Shown here: one piece after another, positions 1 to 9,712 of the stretch
How positions within the stretch are numbered: the first letter of the stretch is position 1
How the letters are laid out: the number at the start of each line of letters is the position of its first letter
DNA from: Acidobacteriota bacterium
Lineage (GTDB): Bacteria; Acidobacteriota; Terriglobia; Bryobacterales; Bryobacteraceae
Direction: 5' to 3'
Length of the DNA: 64,000 nt
Assembly: GCA_016201205.1 (NCBI GenBank)
Contig: JACQDF010000034.1
Span: 1-64,000, forward strand
Made by a program: the position numbers and the translations under genes
The notes under the pieces: generated by a model
The model's input: the letters and a program-made list of their open reading frames with translations, nothing else
The model's database searches: none
Told to the model about the DNA's origin: nothing

Positions 1-2433
1 GCGCAGGTGAATGTGGTGATGAAGTCCGGCACCAACGGCGTGCATGGGACCGGGTACGAGTTTTTCCGCAACGCGGCCCTGGACGCCCGCAATTTCTTTT
101 CGCCCTCGGGCGAGCCCAAGCCGGGCTACCAGCGCAATCAGTTTGGCTTCTCTCTGGGCGGGCCGATCGCGCGAAACAAGACTTTCTTCTTTCTCGACTA
201 TGAGGGGCGCCGCGTCAAAGAAGGCTTTACGCGCCTTACCCGTGTGCCGGCGGCAGCCGAGCGACGGGGCGACTTTTCCCGCAGCCCGGCGCCGCCAATC
301 AATCCGATTACCGGACAGCCCTTCCCGGGCAACGTGATCCCGCAGACCTTTCTGCATCCGAGCGGCGTTGCCGTCGCCAGTCTCTATCCACTGCCCAATC
401 GCGCGGACCCGGTGCAGAATTATGTATCGTCACCCGCGCAGCGGGACCGCGCCGATCAGTTCGATGCCCGCGTCGATCACTCCTTCCGCAGCTCGGAACT
501 GTCCTTCCGCTACAGCTTCATCGACCGCGATCTGTTCGAGCCTTTCGCGGGCCCTTCCTTTGCCGCCGTGCCGGACTACGGCAACGACGTGCCGCGGCGC
601 GCCCAGAATGTGATGCTCAGCGAGACGAGGGCCATCCGGCCAATGTTTCTCAACGAGGCGCGTCTGGCATTCAACCGTGTGGCTTCCGGCGCGTTTCCCC
701 AGATCACCGGCGTCAACGTGAACAAGGCAGTCGGCATTCCGGACCTGTCCCCGAACGCTCGCGACGCCGGTCTCAGCTTCATGACGGTGACCGGCTACTC
801 TCCCCTCGGCCACGAGTTCAACAACCCGCAGCAGGGCGTCACCAACACCTATCAGGTGGTGGATCAGGGGACGTGGTCGCAAGGGCGGCATCTGGCGAAG
901 TTCGGCGCCGACGTTCGCGTACTCCAGCAGAACGCCTATCGCGATGTGATCTCGCGCGGCTTCCTCCAATTCCTGGGATACATCAGCAGGAATCCGCTGG
1001 CCGATCTGCTGCTGGGGCTTCCGACTCTGACGGGCGGCGCGCGGCTGGACAATCCGCAGCACCTGCGCGGTGAGTCCTACAACTTCTTTGCCAATGATGC
1101 CTGGCGCGTGCGGTCCGATCTGACGCTGACGTTGGGGCTGCGTTACGAGTTCAGCTCGCCGCCCGTGGATGTCGCGGACCGCGCCAACCTGTTTGATTCG
1201 GCTTCCAGGTCCCTGGTTCCGGTGGGGGCAAACGGCGTGCCGCGCAGCGGCTACTCGGCGGACCTCAACAATTTCGCGCCGCGGCTGGGCATTGCCTGGT
1301 CGCCGCGGAATCGAGCGACCGTGCTGCGGGCCGGCTATGGATTCTACTATGATCAATCGGCCCTTGCCCCCAGTGAAGGCCTCTACTTCAATGCGCCGTA
1401 TTTCGACTTGCGGCTGTACTTCCCGCTGCCGGGCGCGCCTTTGTTCATTCATAATCCTTTCCCGCAGAACTTCCCGGTGCCGTTGCCGATTTCCGCATTC
1501 GCCTTCCAGCGGGATCTGCGGACGCCGTACATCCAGCACTGGAACTTCAATGTGCAGCAGCAGCTCGGCCGTTCGCGGGTCCTCGAAGTGGCCTATGCCG
1601 GCTCGAAGGGAACACTCCTGTTTTCGGCCCGGGACATCAACCAGCCGCGGCCCAGTTCAGCGGAAATCAATCCCCGGCCGCTGGTGCGGTTTGACGATAT
1701 CACGCAACTGGAGTCTCGCAGCAACTCGGATTATCACAGCCTCCAGATCCGCTTCCAGCAGCGGTATTCCCATGGCCTCTCGATGCTCTCCTCGTACACC
1801 CTTGGCAAGTCGATTGACGACGCCTCGAACTTCTTCCCCAGCGCGGGCGATCCGAACTTTCCGCAGGATAGCGACAATGTCCGGGCCGAGCGCGGGCGGT
1901 CGAACTTCGACATCCGGCAGCGCCTTTCCATTGGCTATTCCTACGATCTGCCCCTTGGGAAGGGGAAGCTGCTGGGCGGCTGGCAGACACACGGGATTCT
2001 GAGCTTCCAAACCGGACGCCCGTTTACGGTGGCACTGTTGCCAGAGCTGGACAACAGCAACACCGGCCGCTCGAATCTGGGCTTCGGATACAACGACCGC
2101 CCCCATGTGAGCGGCAACCCGAAGCTCTCCGATCGCAGCCCCGAGCGGTGGTTCAACACCAGTGCCTTCCTGCTGCCCCCGCGCGGCAGGTTCGGGAATG
2201 CCGGCCGGAACATTGTGGACGGCCCCGGCCTGGCGGCGGTGAATCTATCCCTGCTCAAGGACACGGCGATCAGCGAACGGGCGACGGTGCAATTCCGCGC
2301 CGAGGCATTCAATCTCTTCAACCGGACCAATTTCGATCTGCCCGACATCTTCTGGGGCTCGCCGACGTTCGGGCGGCTGCAATCGGCGCAGAATGCGCGG
2401 AGAGTGCAGTTGGGGCTGAAGGTATTGTTCTAG
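1..2433 (+). CDS. TonB-dependent receptor, Oar-like (5' end outside window)
   Basis: The reading frame is open from the first base, so the signal peptide, regulatory domain and the first part of the plug lie upstream of the window. The visible part begins in the plug with the motif [17 protein letters not shown], typical of large Oar/CarboxypepD-reg TonB receptors, and continues through a long beta-barrel to a terminal aromatic residue (QLGLKVLF), the usual outer-membrane insertion signal. Motifs such as [27 protein letters not shown] and [15 protein letters not shown] recur in the other receptors here. It probably moves a large substrate, such as a glycan or peptide, across the outer membrane; the substrate cannot be inferred. 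The internal ATG at 19 is not the true start. Confidence 0.93.
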   Translation, partial: AQVNVVMKSGTNGVHGTGYEFFRNAALDARNFFSPSGEPKPGYQRNQFGFSLGGPIARNKTFFFLDYEGRRVKEGFTRLTRVPAAAERRGDFSRSPAPPINPITGQPFPGNVIPQTFLHPSGVAVASLYPLPNRADPVQNYVSSPAQRDRADQFDARVDHSFRSSELSFRYSFIDRDLFEPFAGPSFAAVPDYGNDVPRRAQNVMLSETRAIRPMFLNEARLAFNRVASGAFPQITGVNVNKAVGIPDLSPNARDAGLSFMTVTGYSPLGHEFNNPQQGVTNTYQVVDQGTWSQGRHLAKFGADVRVLQQNAYRDVISRGFLQFLGYISRNPLADLLLGLPTLTGGARLDNPQHLRGESYNFFANDAWRVRSDLTLTLGLRYEFSSPPVDVADRANLFDSASRSLVPVGANGVPRSGYSADLNNFAPRLGIAWSPRNRATVLRAGYGFYYDQSALAPSEGLYFNAPYFDLRLYFPLPGAPLFIHNPFPQNFPVPLPISAFAFQRDLRTPYIQHWNFNVQQQLGRSRVLEVAYAGSKGTLLFSARDINQPRPSSAEINPRPLVRFDDITQLESRSNSDYHSLQIRFQQRYSHGLSMLSSYTLGKSIDDASNFFPSAGDPNFPQDSDNVRAERGRSNFDIRQRLSIGYSYDLPLGKGKLLGGWQTHGILSFQTGRPFTVALLPELDNSNTGRSNLGFGYNDRPHVSGNPKLSDRSPERWFNTSAFLLPPRGRFGNAGRNIVDGPGLAAVNLSLLKDTAISERATVQFRAEAFNLFNRTNFDLPDIFWGSPTFGRLQSAQNARRVQLGLKVLF

Positions 2434-2436
2434 TTT

Positions 2437-2636
2437 GGTGGGGCGGCCATTCTTGGCCGCAGCCGCCTGTCAGGCGGCTAAGCCCGCTGAAAGCGGGCTT
2501 GCGGGCTGAAAGCCCACCCCACAAGTGCTGGTGCAAGCGAGGTGTCGAAGAACAGATTCACGACCCGAAGACCCTTCGGCAAGCTTGGTCCAGCCGGCCC
2601 GAAGGCCGGCTTGCGGCCAGGATTGGCCACCCCACC
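2437..2636. repeat. Hairpin-rich composite repeat with inverted ends (REP/MITE-like)
   Basis: This gap between two convergent receptor genes is a chain of palindromes: GCGGCCA/TGGCCGC, AGCCGCC/GGCGGCT, AAGCCCGCT/AGCGGGCTT and GGCT/AGCC, then a spacer, then CCGGCC/GGCCGG and GCGGCCA/TGGCC. The outer 24 bases, 2437-2460 and 2613-2636, are imperfect inverted copies of each other (GGTGGGGC... and ...CACCCCACC). A related chain occurs at 7782-7908. It may stop transcription for both flanking genes, or be a non-autonomous repeat family. Confidence 0.75.
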
Positions 2637-2644
2637 GCCTAAAC

Positions 2645-5600
2645 TTAGAACTGCACCCGCATGCCGAACCGCACGGTGCGCAATCCGCCGGCGCCGGTGA
2701 TCGTCATGAAATTGTTTAGCGCCCGGATGCTGCCGTCCGGATTCAGTTGCATATTTGCGGAGCCGGAGTTCGGATTACTCCAGCGCGGCGTATTGGTCAG
2801 GTTGAACGCCTCGGCCCGGAACTCGGCGCGGACCCGCTCGGTGACCACGAATTGCTTCGAAACCATCGGATCCAGCCTCCAGAAGCCCGGCCCGTACAGT
2901 ACGTTCCTCCCCATCGTGCCCTCGCGATAAACCGGGTTGGCGGCGTTGAAGTAGAACAGCGGGTCGCGGAACGAGTTGGGGTCATAGTACGGCTTGCCAG
3001 GACCGCGCTCCTGGTCGATTCTCCTCACTGGCGCGATCTGATCGGCTGTTGACGGGCAGCCGACGCAGCGGACGGCAGTCCCGCTGCCGCTCACCGTAAA
3101 CGGAGTTCCGGTGTACGCACTGAAGATGCCGCTGATCTGCCATCCGCCCAGAACCTTGTCGGCGAGGCCGGTCAGGGCCAGACGCTTGCCTCTGCCCACC
3201 GGAAGCTCGTAGGCCCAAGCCATGGTGAACATGTGCCGCCGGTCGTAGCCCGCAGGAGCGTAATTGCGGCGCAGCTCCGGCTCCCAATTCGAGAAGGCGA
3301 GGCCGGCCCAGCCGTCGTCATCCGCCATGTTGAGCGTCTTCGACCAGGTGTAAGCGCCCTTCAGGAACAAGCCGTGGCCGAAGTTCTTGTTCAGACTCGC
3401 CTGCAAGGCGTGGTAGCTGCCGTCGCCGATGCCGTCCCACATGTTGGCGGAATTGGTGCGGCCATAGAGCTTGCCGAGCGGCAGGTTGGCGGTGAGATTG
3501 AGAGAGGATCCGGGTCCGGCGGTGTTGATGTTGCGATCGAGCAACTGGTGGACCGTCCGGGTGGCGACGTACCCGGCGTTGGCGATGATGTCCAGCGGCA
3601 GCCTTCGCTCGACGATGAAGTTCCACGACTGGATGTAGCCGCGATTGATCTGGCCGCCCCACGGGCTGCGCGGGCCCATGTCGACGTTGAGCGGCAACAG
3701 CAGCGTTCCACTGCCGGTATCCGGTATCGGAACATCCGGAATGCCCTGGTTGAGGGTGTTGAACCATCCGTAAGAGGATTCACGAAACGCGGCGGCAGCG
3801 TCCCCGGCGCTCCAGCCTCCGGTGAGCGTTGCCGGGTACAGGCCGCGCAGCGGGCGCGAGAAAGGCAGCGGGTCATAGGTGATTCCGTAGCCGCTTCGCA
3901 CCACCCAACTGTCTCCCATGCGATAGGCAAAGCCGATGCGGGGCGCGAACAGCTTCTTGCTGACCGTGATTCCGTTCTCACGAGGGACATTTCCGATCCC
4001 GCCCAAAGTGACCACGTTGGTGTAAGGATTCCACCGCTCGATGCCGCGGTCGCCACGGTTGATGAGCGGGTAATACTCGTATCGCAAGCCCAGCGTCAGA
4101 GTCAGGTTGCGGTTCACTTGCCAGCGGTCACGAACGTACCAGGAAAGCTGCCACTCCCGCGTCTGCATCAGCAGGAACTGAATCGACTTCGAGTAGTTGC
4201 TCACCAGGCCAAGCAACGCAGAGGCAAAGCTGTTCGGCTCGCGGCCGGTGACGCCGGGGATGATGGTCGCCCCGCTGCCGAAATTGATGGCCCCGCGCGG
4301 CTGGCCCGTCTCCGGCTGCCAGTGGTTCATCTCGTGGCGGCGCGGCTCGAAGCCCCAGCGCAATTCATGGGGACCCATGAGCTTGCTGAAGTTGGTCTGG
4401 TAGGTGTAGCTGCGATCGTTGCGGGTCAGCGGCGCCCAGGTCGCGTCGACACCCACATTCGAGAATCCGAACCCGGCGATGGGCGGAGGGCCGCCGTAGC
4501 GTTTGTCGCTGGCGTACTGCCGGCCGCCGTTGGTGCCCGGAATCTTCCAAACGTCGAGTCCGATGTTCTTATCGCTGTTCGGTATATCGACAAACTGGTC
4601 AAATCGCGAGTAGCCGAACACGCCATCCATCAGGAGCGTGGGACTGAAGCTGTAGGTGAAGCCGGCCCTGGGAAGCTGCGTCGTGGTATCGCCGAAGCCA
4701 TGGGTGCCCAGCGCAGGACCGCCCAGATCACCGAATAAATACAGACCTTTTACCGGGGCATCCATGCGGCTGTAACTCGACCAGATCACCAGCTTCCCGG
4801 TTGCATTCCAGTTGACCTTCACGTCGTAATTGTTGCGGTCCAGCTTCAAGGTGCCGGCGCCGAAGTAGTTGCCTCCCAGATTGTTGGGGTCGGTCGGCGA
4901 GATCTGGTTCGGCAGCGGCAATTGTCTCTGGATGGAATCGAAGATCGGGTTGAACCGGCTCTTGGGCACGATATTGTTGGGGAACATCTGGCGCTCGGCC
5001 GGTGTCGAGGAAGTCGCGGGGTCGTAGACTCGCGCGTAATTGTTGTTGAGCCATTTGCTGAAGTCACCTTCGCGAAACTCGGGTGGCGCCACCGAGTAGT
5101 TGCCCGAATTCCCGGTCCGCTCCCACGTCTTTTCAAAGCTGAAAAAGTAGAACAGCTTGTCCTTCTTGATGGGGCCGCCGATCGTGCCGCCGCCCTGGTT
5201 GAAAATGGTGAGCGGTTTCACGAACGTCGAGGTGCGAAAGTAAGGCCCCGAGCTCAGGTGCTGGTTGTTGTGGAACCAGAAGCCGCTTCCGTGAAGCTGG
5301 TTCGTGCCGGACTTCGTGAAAACCGTGATCGCGGCCCCGCCGGCCATGCCCTGCTCAGCGTCGAAAGAGCCGGTGGTGATGTTCACGTTCTCAATGCTCT
5401 CCACCGGAGCGACGTATACAGTGTGGTGCGGCAGCCAGATGAAGATGTTGACGGCGCCATCTGTCAGCGTGTTGTTGTTATTGCGCGCCGTGCCGTTGAT
5501 GTTGGTGGTGAGCGCCCGGGCGGGCGTATCCACCACCGCGTTCTGGAAGTCCGCCGGAGTGGCGCCGGGAACCAGATTGATCAGGCTCTGGTAATTGCGG

Positions 5601-6064
5601 TAATTCGGCAGCGGGAGATTGATCAGCGCTGTCGTCGTGATTTCCGACCGTACGTCGGACTTATCGGTTTGCAGGGAGAGGGCTGAAGCGGCTACGGTGA
5701 CGGTTTCCGCGGTGCCCCCTACTTCCAGCTTGATGTCGCGGCGCGTAACGGTGTTGATCGTCACCTCAATGTCGGTGTGCACCTCGGGCCGGAAACCGGT
5801 GGAAGTCACCTTGAGATCGTAGCGGCCCGGCAGCAGGTTGCCGATCGAGAAGCGGCCGCGATCGTCGCTCGCCGCCTCCCGGGTGACCCCCGTCTGCTTG
5901 TTGGTGATGGTAACGGTCGCGTTCGGCACCACCGAACCACTTGGATCTTCCACGGTTCCGACCAACGACCCATAAAGAACCTGTGCCGCCGCCGGCGCGG
6001 CCATCAGCGCTAGTAATCCAACCGCCAGAGCGGATACAAGTACTGCTCTGCACTGCTTATGCAT
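2645..6064 (-). CDS. TonB-dependent receptor with carboxypeptidase-regulatory domain
   Basis: A 1139-residue outer-membrane receptor. The ATG at 6064 was chosen because an AAAGGAGA ribosome site sits just upstream and a signal peptide follows (hydrophobic to about residue 25, ending APAAAQ); the frame is open 64 codons further up but that part is not signal-like. Residues about 30-110 form a CarboxypepD-reg beta-sandwich (GTVEDPSGSVVPNATV), followed by the plug (GGAAITVFTKSGTNQLHGS) and barrel, ending in FGMRVQF. It belongs to the same paralogous group as the other receptors in the window and converges on the truncated one to the left. The substrate is unknown. Confidence 0.95.
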   Translation of the reverse strand: MHKQCRAVLVSALAVGLLALMAAPAAAQVLYGSLVGTVEDPSGSVVPNATVTITNKQTGVTREAASDDRGRFSIGNLLPGRYDLKVTSTGFRPEVHTDIEVTINTVTRRDIKLEVGGTAETVTVAASALSLQTDKSDVRSEITTTALINLPLPNYRNYQSLINLVPGATPADFQNAVVDTPARALTTNINGTARNNNNTLTDGAVNIFIWLPHHTVYVAPVESIENVNITTGSFDAEQGMAGGAAITVFTKSGTNQLHGSGFWFHNNQHLSSGPYFRTSTFVKPLTIFNQGGGTIGGPIKKDKLFYFFSFEKTWERTGNSGNYSVAPPEFREGDFSKWLNNNYARVYDPATSSTPAERQMFPNNIVPKSRFNPIFDSIQRQLPLPNQISPTDPNNLGGNYFGAGTLKLDRNNYDVKVNWNATGKLVIWSSYSRMDAPVKGLYLFGDLGGPALGTHGFGDTTTQLPRAGFTYSFSPTLLMDGVFGYSRFDQFVDIPNSDKNIGLDVWKIPGTNGGRQYASDKRYGGPPPIAGFGFSNVGVDATWAPLTRNDRSYTYQTNFSKLMGPHELRWGFEPRRHEMNHWQPETGQPRGAINFGSGATIIPGVTGREPNSFASALLGLVSNYSKSIQFLLMQTREWQLSWYVRDRWQVNRNLTLTLGLRYEYYPLINRGDRGIERWNPYTNVVTLGGIGNVPRENGITVSKKLFAPRIGFAYRMGDSWVVRSGYGITYDPLPFSRPLRGLYPATLTGGWSAGDAAAAFRESSYGWFNTLNQGIPDVPIPDTGSGTLLLPLNVDMGPRSPWGGQINRGYIQSWNFIVERRLPLDIIANAGYVATRTVHQLLDRNINTAGPGSSLNLTANLPLGKLYGRTNSANMWDGIGDGSYHALQASLNKNFGHGLFLKGAYTWSKTLNMADDDGWAGLAFSNWEPELRRNYAPAGYDRRHMFTMAWAYELPVGRGKRLALTGLADKVLGGWQISGIFSAYTGTPFTVSGSGTAVRCVGCPSTADQIAPVRRIDQERGPGKPYYDPNSFRDPLFYFNAANPVYREGTMGRNVLYGPGFWRLDPMVSKQFVVTERVRAEFRAEAFNLTNTPRWSNPNSGSANMQLNPDGSIRALNNFMTITGAGGLRTVRFGMRVQF

Positions 6065-6270
6065 AAGTTTGTCTCCTTTGGGAAAACACTTCGAGCCCGG
6101 CCGCACGCAAATAGCGTGCGCAGGCGATAATTGCACGAGTTGGAATGAGTTCACCCCCGTGTCGGACGGGAATCCGTCCTCCCAACAAACCAAAGCCAAA
6201 CTTCTTATACCGCCGCGGTTTGTCGTTGTCAAGGGCAATGGACAATCGATAGACAATCGATGTCCGGCAC

Positions 6271-6304
6271 AAAGAACAAAGCCCCCGGATTCCTCCTGGG
6301 GGCT
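6271..6304 (-). terminator. Rho-independent terminator after rpmB-rpmG
   Basis: Read on the minus strand, AGCCCCCAGG and CCGGGGGCT form a strong stem with a short loop, followed by TTTGTTCTTT. It lies 33 bases beyond the rpmG stop codon, in the right orientation. Confidence 0.85.
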
Positions 6305-6337
6305 CTGTCCCGAACTGTCAGGATCCGATGAATGGAT

Positions 6338-6493
6338 TCAGATCTTCGATTCTTTGTACGGAACCCGCTTGCGCACGACGGGATCGTACTTCACCATCTG
6401 AAGCTTGTCGGTGTTTTTCTTGGGGTTCTTCGACGTGGTGTAGAAATGGCCGGTGCCGGCCGTCGAGACGAGCTTGATCAGAATGCGGGCCAT
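6338..6493 (-). CDS. rpmG: 50S ribosomal protein L33
   Basis: A 51-residue protein starting [18 protein letters not shown], followed by [13 protein letters not shown] and ending [11 protein letters not shown], which is the whole length of bacterial L33. It is a component of the large ribosomal subunit near the E site. This copy has no CxxC zinc pairs, so it is the zinc-free (C-minus) type. Its ATG shares one base with the rpmB stop codon (TGATG), so the two are translationally coupled. Confidence 0.96.
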   Translation of the reverse strand: MARILIKLVSTAGTGHFYTTSKNPKKNTDKLQMVKYDPVVRKRVPYKESKI

Positions 6494-6729
6494 CAGACAT
6501 TCACCCCCTTCTTGCGAAGATCGGCCATCACCTTCTCGATCCCAAGCTTGTTGATCGTCCTGATGCCGCGGCTTGATACCTTCAGCTTCACAAAGCGGTT
6601 TTCGCTCGGCACCCAGAAGCGTTTTTCGTGCAGGTTGGGCTCAAACCGGCGCTTGGTTCTATTGTTGGCGTGGGACACCCGGTTGCCGGAAATCGGCTTC
6701 TTGCCGGTGACGACGCATACTTTCGCCAT
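6493..6729 (-). CDS. rpmB: 50S ribosomal protein L28
   Basis: A 78-residue L28 ([20 protein letters not shown], then [12 protein letters not shown] and a C-terminal [13 protein letters not shown]), a large-subunit ribosomal protein of normal length. A GGAGG ribosome site precedes the ATG. It is the first gene of a two-gene operon with rpmG, as in many bacteria, and the pair ends at a hairpin terminator at 6271-6304. The N-terminal CVVTGKKP has only one cysteine, so this too is the zinc-free form. Confidence 0.96.
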   Translation of the reverse strand: MAKVCVVTGKKPISGNRVSHANNRTKRRFEPNLHEKRFWVPSENRFVKLKVSSRGIRTINKLGIEKVMADLRKKGVNV

Positions 6730-6760
6730 GCTGGGGTTTCCTCCAGGAATGAATACCTTT

Positions 6761-7612
6761 TCAGTGTATCACGGACCGATTGGCCTCATCTGCCGGCGTG
6801 ATCGAAACACGGATCTGCCGCGCCACCGTCTGCGCCACTTCGTCCTGGATCAGAGCAACGTCGGTGAGATCGCGATCGAACGTGTTCGCCCACAGATGCT
6901 CGTCGGTTGCCGCGCGGATCAACTGTGTGCTGATACGCAGCCGGTCGCCTGTGCGCACCACCGCTCCTTCCAGCACTGCGTCCACTCTGAGTTCCCTGGC
7001 GATCTCCGGCAGCTTTTTCCTCGCCTCCTTGTACTGCATCACGGAGGTCCGCGAGATCACCCGTAAACAGGACAGCCGAGCCAGCTCGGTGATCAGCGCT
7101 TCGGTCAAGCCTTCGGCAATGTAGTCCTGCTGCGGATCGCCGGACAGGTTGACAATGGGCAAGACAGCCACCGACCTGATCTCGGGCCGGCTGCCCACGT
7201 GCCACCAGGGCAGAGTCCCCAACAGGGCGCCTGCTGCCAACGCCACAACCTTCCAATGCCTTGCCGGCTTTGCTGCGGGCGTCGGTTCACTCTCCAGTTC
7301 CCGCACGGACGCCAGCAACCGGTAGCCGCGGCGGGGCACCGTCTCGATGTAGCGCTCGGTCTCGGTTTCCCCCAGCGCCTTCCTGAGCGAGCGGATGTTC
7401 TGATTGAGATTGTTCTCCTCGACGAAGGTGTCCGGCCAGACGGCGTGCCTCAGCTCTTCCTTTTGCACGACGTGACCTCGCCGCTCCACCAGAACCAACA
7501 GGGTTTGAAACACCTTCGGCGTCAGCGGAATCATCCGGCCGTTGGTGTACAAGGCGCGCTCGGCCAGGTCCACCCGAAACTTGCCGAATTCAAAGCCCTG
7601 GTTCGCTTTCAT
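6761..7612 (-). CDS. Winged-helix regulator with membrane anchor and TolB-like domain
   Basis: A 283-residue protein. Residues about 7-102 are an OmpR/CadC-type winged helix ([43 protein letters not shown]). A hydrophobic segment at about 120-136 follows, then a FlgO/TolB-N-like domain ([28 protein letters not shown]). Acidobacterial relatives usually continue into TPR repeats, giving 500-800 residues; this one stops right after the TolB-like domain, so it is either a short natural form or 3'-truncated. It is probably a membrane-tethered transcription factor. Targets cannot be inferred; it is not obviously linked to rpmB upstream. Confidence 0.85.
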   Translation of the reverse strand: MKANQGFEFGKFRVDLAERALYTNGRMIPLTPKVFQTLLVLVERRGHVVQKEELRHAVWPDTFVEENNLNQNIRSLRKALGETETERYIETVPRRGYRLLASVRELESEPTPAAKPARHWKVVALAAGALLGTLPWWHVGSRPEIRSVAVLPIVNLSGDPQQDYIAEGLTEALITELARLSCLRVISRTSVMQYKEARKKLPEIARELRVDAVLEGAVVRTGDRLRISTQLIRAATDEHLWANTFDRDLTDVALIQDEVAQTVARQIRVSITPADEANRSVIH

Positions 7613-7781
7613 GGCCTGATCACCGCTCGACGGTTAGCATCGTACGCGTAGCGACGACCTTCTTCCGGGCCTGCATAGAACAAAGCGGCATTCGCGGGAG
7701 CAATCCGCCATCGCCATGTCCAAGGGATCGGGGCGTGCGCGGGCCGGGAAGGCTTGGCCGGACTACAACATGATGTGATCC

Positions 7782-7908
7782 GTGGGGGGCGGCCATTCTT
7801 GGCCGCCGCCGGCTTTCTAGCCGGCGCTGGGTGCCGCGCCGGGCAGGCTGAAGCCTGCGATCGGGGCGGGCCTGAAGGCCCGCCGCAGGCTGAAAGCCTG
7901 ACCCCACC
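7782..7908. repeat. Hairpin-rich composite repeat, second copy
   Basis: It starts GTGGGGGGCGGCCATTCTTG, the same motif as at 2438, and runs through GCCGGC/GCCGGC, CAGGCTGAAGCCTG, GGCGGGCCTGAAGGCCCGCC and GCAGGCTGAAAGCCTG to a final CCCCACC. The order of hairpins and the GTGGGG...CCCCAC borders match the element at 2437-2636, but the individual stems differ. The rest of the 322-base gap (7613-7781, 7909-7934) shows no gene or clear site. Confidence 0.75.
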
Positions 7909-7934
7909 GACACAAAGTGAACAGTATTGAGGGG

Positions 7935-9101
7935 CTAGCGGGCAAACACCCGCGGCGATCCGTTCACCAGGTGGACGTCGCGCACCCCGCGATAGCCCGC
8001 CGGAATCTCCTCCAGAAACACGGTGAACTCGTTCTTCAGCTTCTGCCGCGCACCGATCCAGCCATAGGCCGGCACATCAAACAGCGAGCCGCGCTGCACG
8101 GCCTTGCGCAACCCCTCGGCAAACGGAGAATTGCCGAACTCGAGGCCCCGGGCCACCGCCTTCCCGTTCCATGGCGGTGTAGTGTTGCTCTTGTTCTCCT
8201 GCCAGTCCGCCAGCCACGGATTCTGCTCCCCCGGAAACACGTAGCCGATCAGCACCCGGTAGTCCGCATGATAGAGCGTGAAGAATTGCAGCCGCCGGTC
8301 GGGATTCGTGAGCATCACATAGTAGGTTCCCGCATTCGGCTTGGGTTGAAACACTCGCAGGTCAACGGCCTTTCCTTCCGGGTTCAGCCCGTTCGGCCAT
8401 TGCAGATAGGAATTCGAGGCCAGCGACCCGCCGCCCGGCCGCACTGCCGTCAATCCCTTTGCCGCCGAGGCGTCCAGGAACGTCTTGCCGGGCTCGACAA
8501 AAGGCGGCCCGAAAGTGGCATGCTGCATCCACTGAAAGGGGCGGTCGTACGCGGTCAGATTCTCGACCCATTCTTCCACCTTGAAGTGCCGGGCGCCGGC
8601 CGCCATGGTGATCGCCCGCTCCACGCGGTAGTGCGTTTTGTTGAGATCCGCCGCGTACCAGAAGGTGACGGATTCGGCGCGCTCGTCCACTTTGATCTTG
8701 CGCCACTCGACGATCGGCGCTTCGCCGTGATTGCCCAGCTCCGCCTTGATCTCGTCTTCCGACGAAGGCGGCCCGTAGAAGGGGAAACACAGCAAGTGAC
8801 CCATGTATCCGGCCGAGAGCCAGCGGTGACTGCCCGAGCCGTAGATGGCATCATGTTGCGACGGCACATAGCGCTGCGGGTCGATCGTGGGATAGTGCGG
8901 CACGCGCATCGGATTGACGCTCTTCCCGGGGTCCTTGCTCAGCAAACGGACCTCGCCAATGTGTCCGCCGCCGCGCAACGCAGCCACACGAATCACGCCG
9001 TTGTCGAGCACCCATGCATTACGACCATGGAGTTGTTCTTCCAGCAGTCTCGGTGTCTGCGCGAGCGCCACAGCCAGGGCAAGCGATAACAGGCTTGTCA
9101 T
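7935..9101 (-). CDS. Secreted galactose-mutarotase-like protein
   Basis: A 388-residue protein with a Sec signal peptide (MTSLLSLALAVALAQ). The body is beta-rich with the layout of aldose-epimerase/mutarotase-fold proteins: LDNGVIRVAALRGGGHIGEV near the N-terminus, a histidine-containing VENLTAYDRPFQWMQHATFG in the middle and a late LVNG strand. Proteins of this kind are common in Acidobacteriota, often near carbohydrate genes, but the catalytic residues of true epimerases cannot be confidently placed here. It is divergent from hslV and separated by about 70 bases. The specific sugar substrate is unknown. Confidence 0.6.
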   Translation of the reverse strand: MTSLLSLALAVALAQTPRLLEEQLHGRNAWVLDNGVIRVAALRGGGHIGEVRLLSKDPGKSVNPMRVPHYPTIDPQRYVPSQHDAIYGSGSHRWLSAGYMGHLLCFPFYGPPSSEDEIKAELGNHGEAPIVEWRKIKVDERAESVTFWYAADLNKTHYRVERAITMAAGARHFKVEEWVENLTAYDRPFQWMQHATFGPPFVEPGKTFLDASAAKGLTAVRPGGGSLASNSYLQWPNGLNPEGKAVDLRVFQPKPNAGTYYVMLTNPDRRLQFFTLYHADYRVLIGYVFPGEQNPWLADWQENKSNTTPPWNGKAVARGLEFGNSPFAEGLRKAVQRGSLFDVPAYGWIGARQKLKNEFTVFLEEIPAGYRGVRDVHLVNGSPRVFAR

Positions 9102-9172
9102 GGAGCCTATTCTAATGCCTGGCGCCGCCGGCGGCGGCGAAAGACTCGTCGCTACAATAAGAAATAGATTCC

Positions 9173-9712
9173 ATGCCTTCCCGCATTCGTTCCACCACCA
9201 TCCTCTGTGTGCGCCGTGAAAACAAAGTGACCATGGCCGGCGACGGACAGGTGACGCACGGCCAGGAGGTGCTGAAGTCCTCAGCCAGGAAGCTGCGGCG
9301 TCTGTACAACAACAAGGTCCTGGCGGGATTTGCCGGATCCACGGCGGATGCGTTTTCCCTGTTTTCGCGTTTTGAGAGCAAGCTTGAGCAGCACAACGGC
9401 AATCTGTCGCGCGCCGTGGTCGAGCTCGCCAAAGACTGGCGGACGGACAAAGTCCTGCGGCACCTGGAAGCGCTTCTGCTGGTCGCGGATATGCAGAACA
9501 CCTACATCGTCAGCGGCAACGGCGATGTCATCGAGCCGGATGAGCCGCTGGCGGCGATCGGCTCGGGCGGCCCGTTCGCCAAAGCAGCCGCCCAGGCGCT
9601 TTACGAAAACAGCACTCTGCCGGCGCGGCAGATCGCCGAGAAGGCGATGAAGATTGCTGCCGGCATCTGCATCTACACCAACCAGAATGTAACGTTCGAG
9701 GAGCTTGGCTGA
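9173..9712 (+). CDS. hslV: ATP-dependent protease subunit HslV
   Basis: The 179-residue proteolytic subunit of the HslUV (ClpYQ) protease. The catalytic N-terminal threonine is Thr8 or Thr9 in [20 protein letters not shown]; the first seven residues must be removed to expose it, as in many HslV with a short leader. The conserved [20 protein letters not shown] and [16 protein letters not shown] blocks are present and the length is normal. It is the first gene of a tightly spaced operon; its TGA overlaps the hslU ATG. A weak -10-like TACAAT sits at 9153-9158. Confidence 0.97.
   Translation: MPSRIRSTTILCVRRENKVTMAGDGQVTHGQEVLKSSARKLRRLYNNKVLAGFAGSTADAFSLFSRFESKLEQHNGNLSRAVVELAKDWRTDKVLRHLEALLLVADMQNTYIVSGNGDVIEPDEPLAAIGSGGPFAKAAAQALYENSTLPARQIAEKAMKIAAGICIYTNQNVTFEELG

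Noticed and set aside
6318-6500. 60-codon minus frame across rpmG
   Set aside because: The real gene is in another frame and reads as complete L33; this frame is a shadow.
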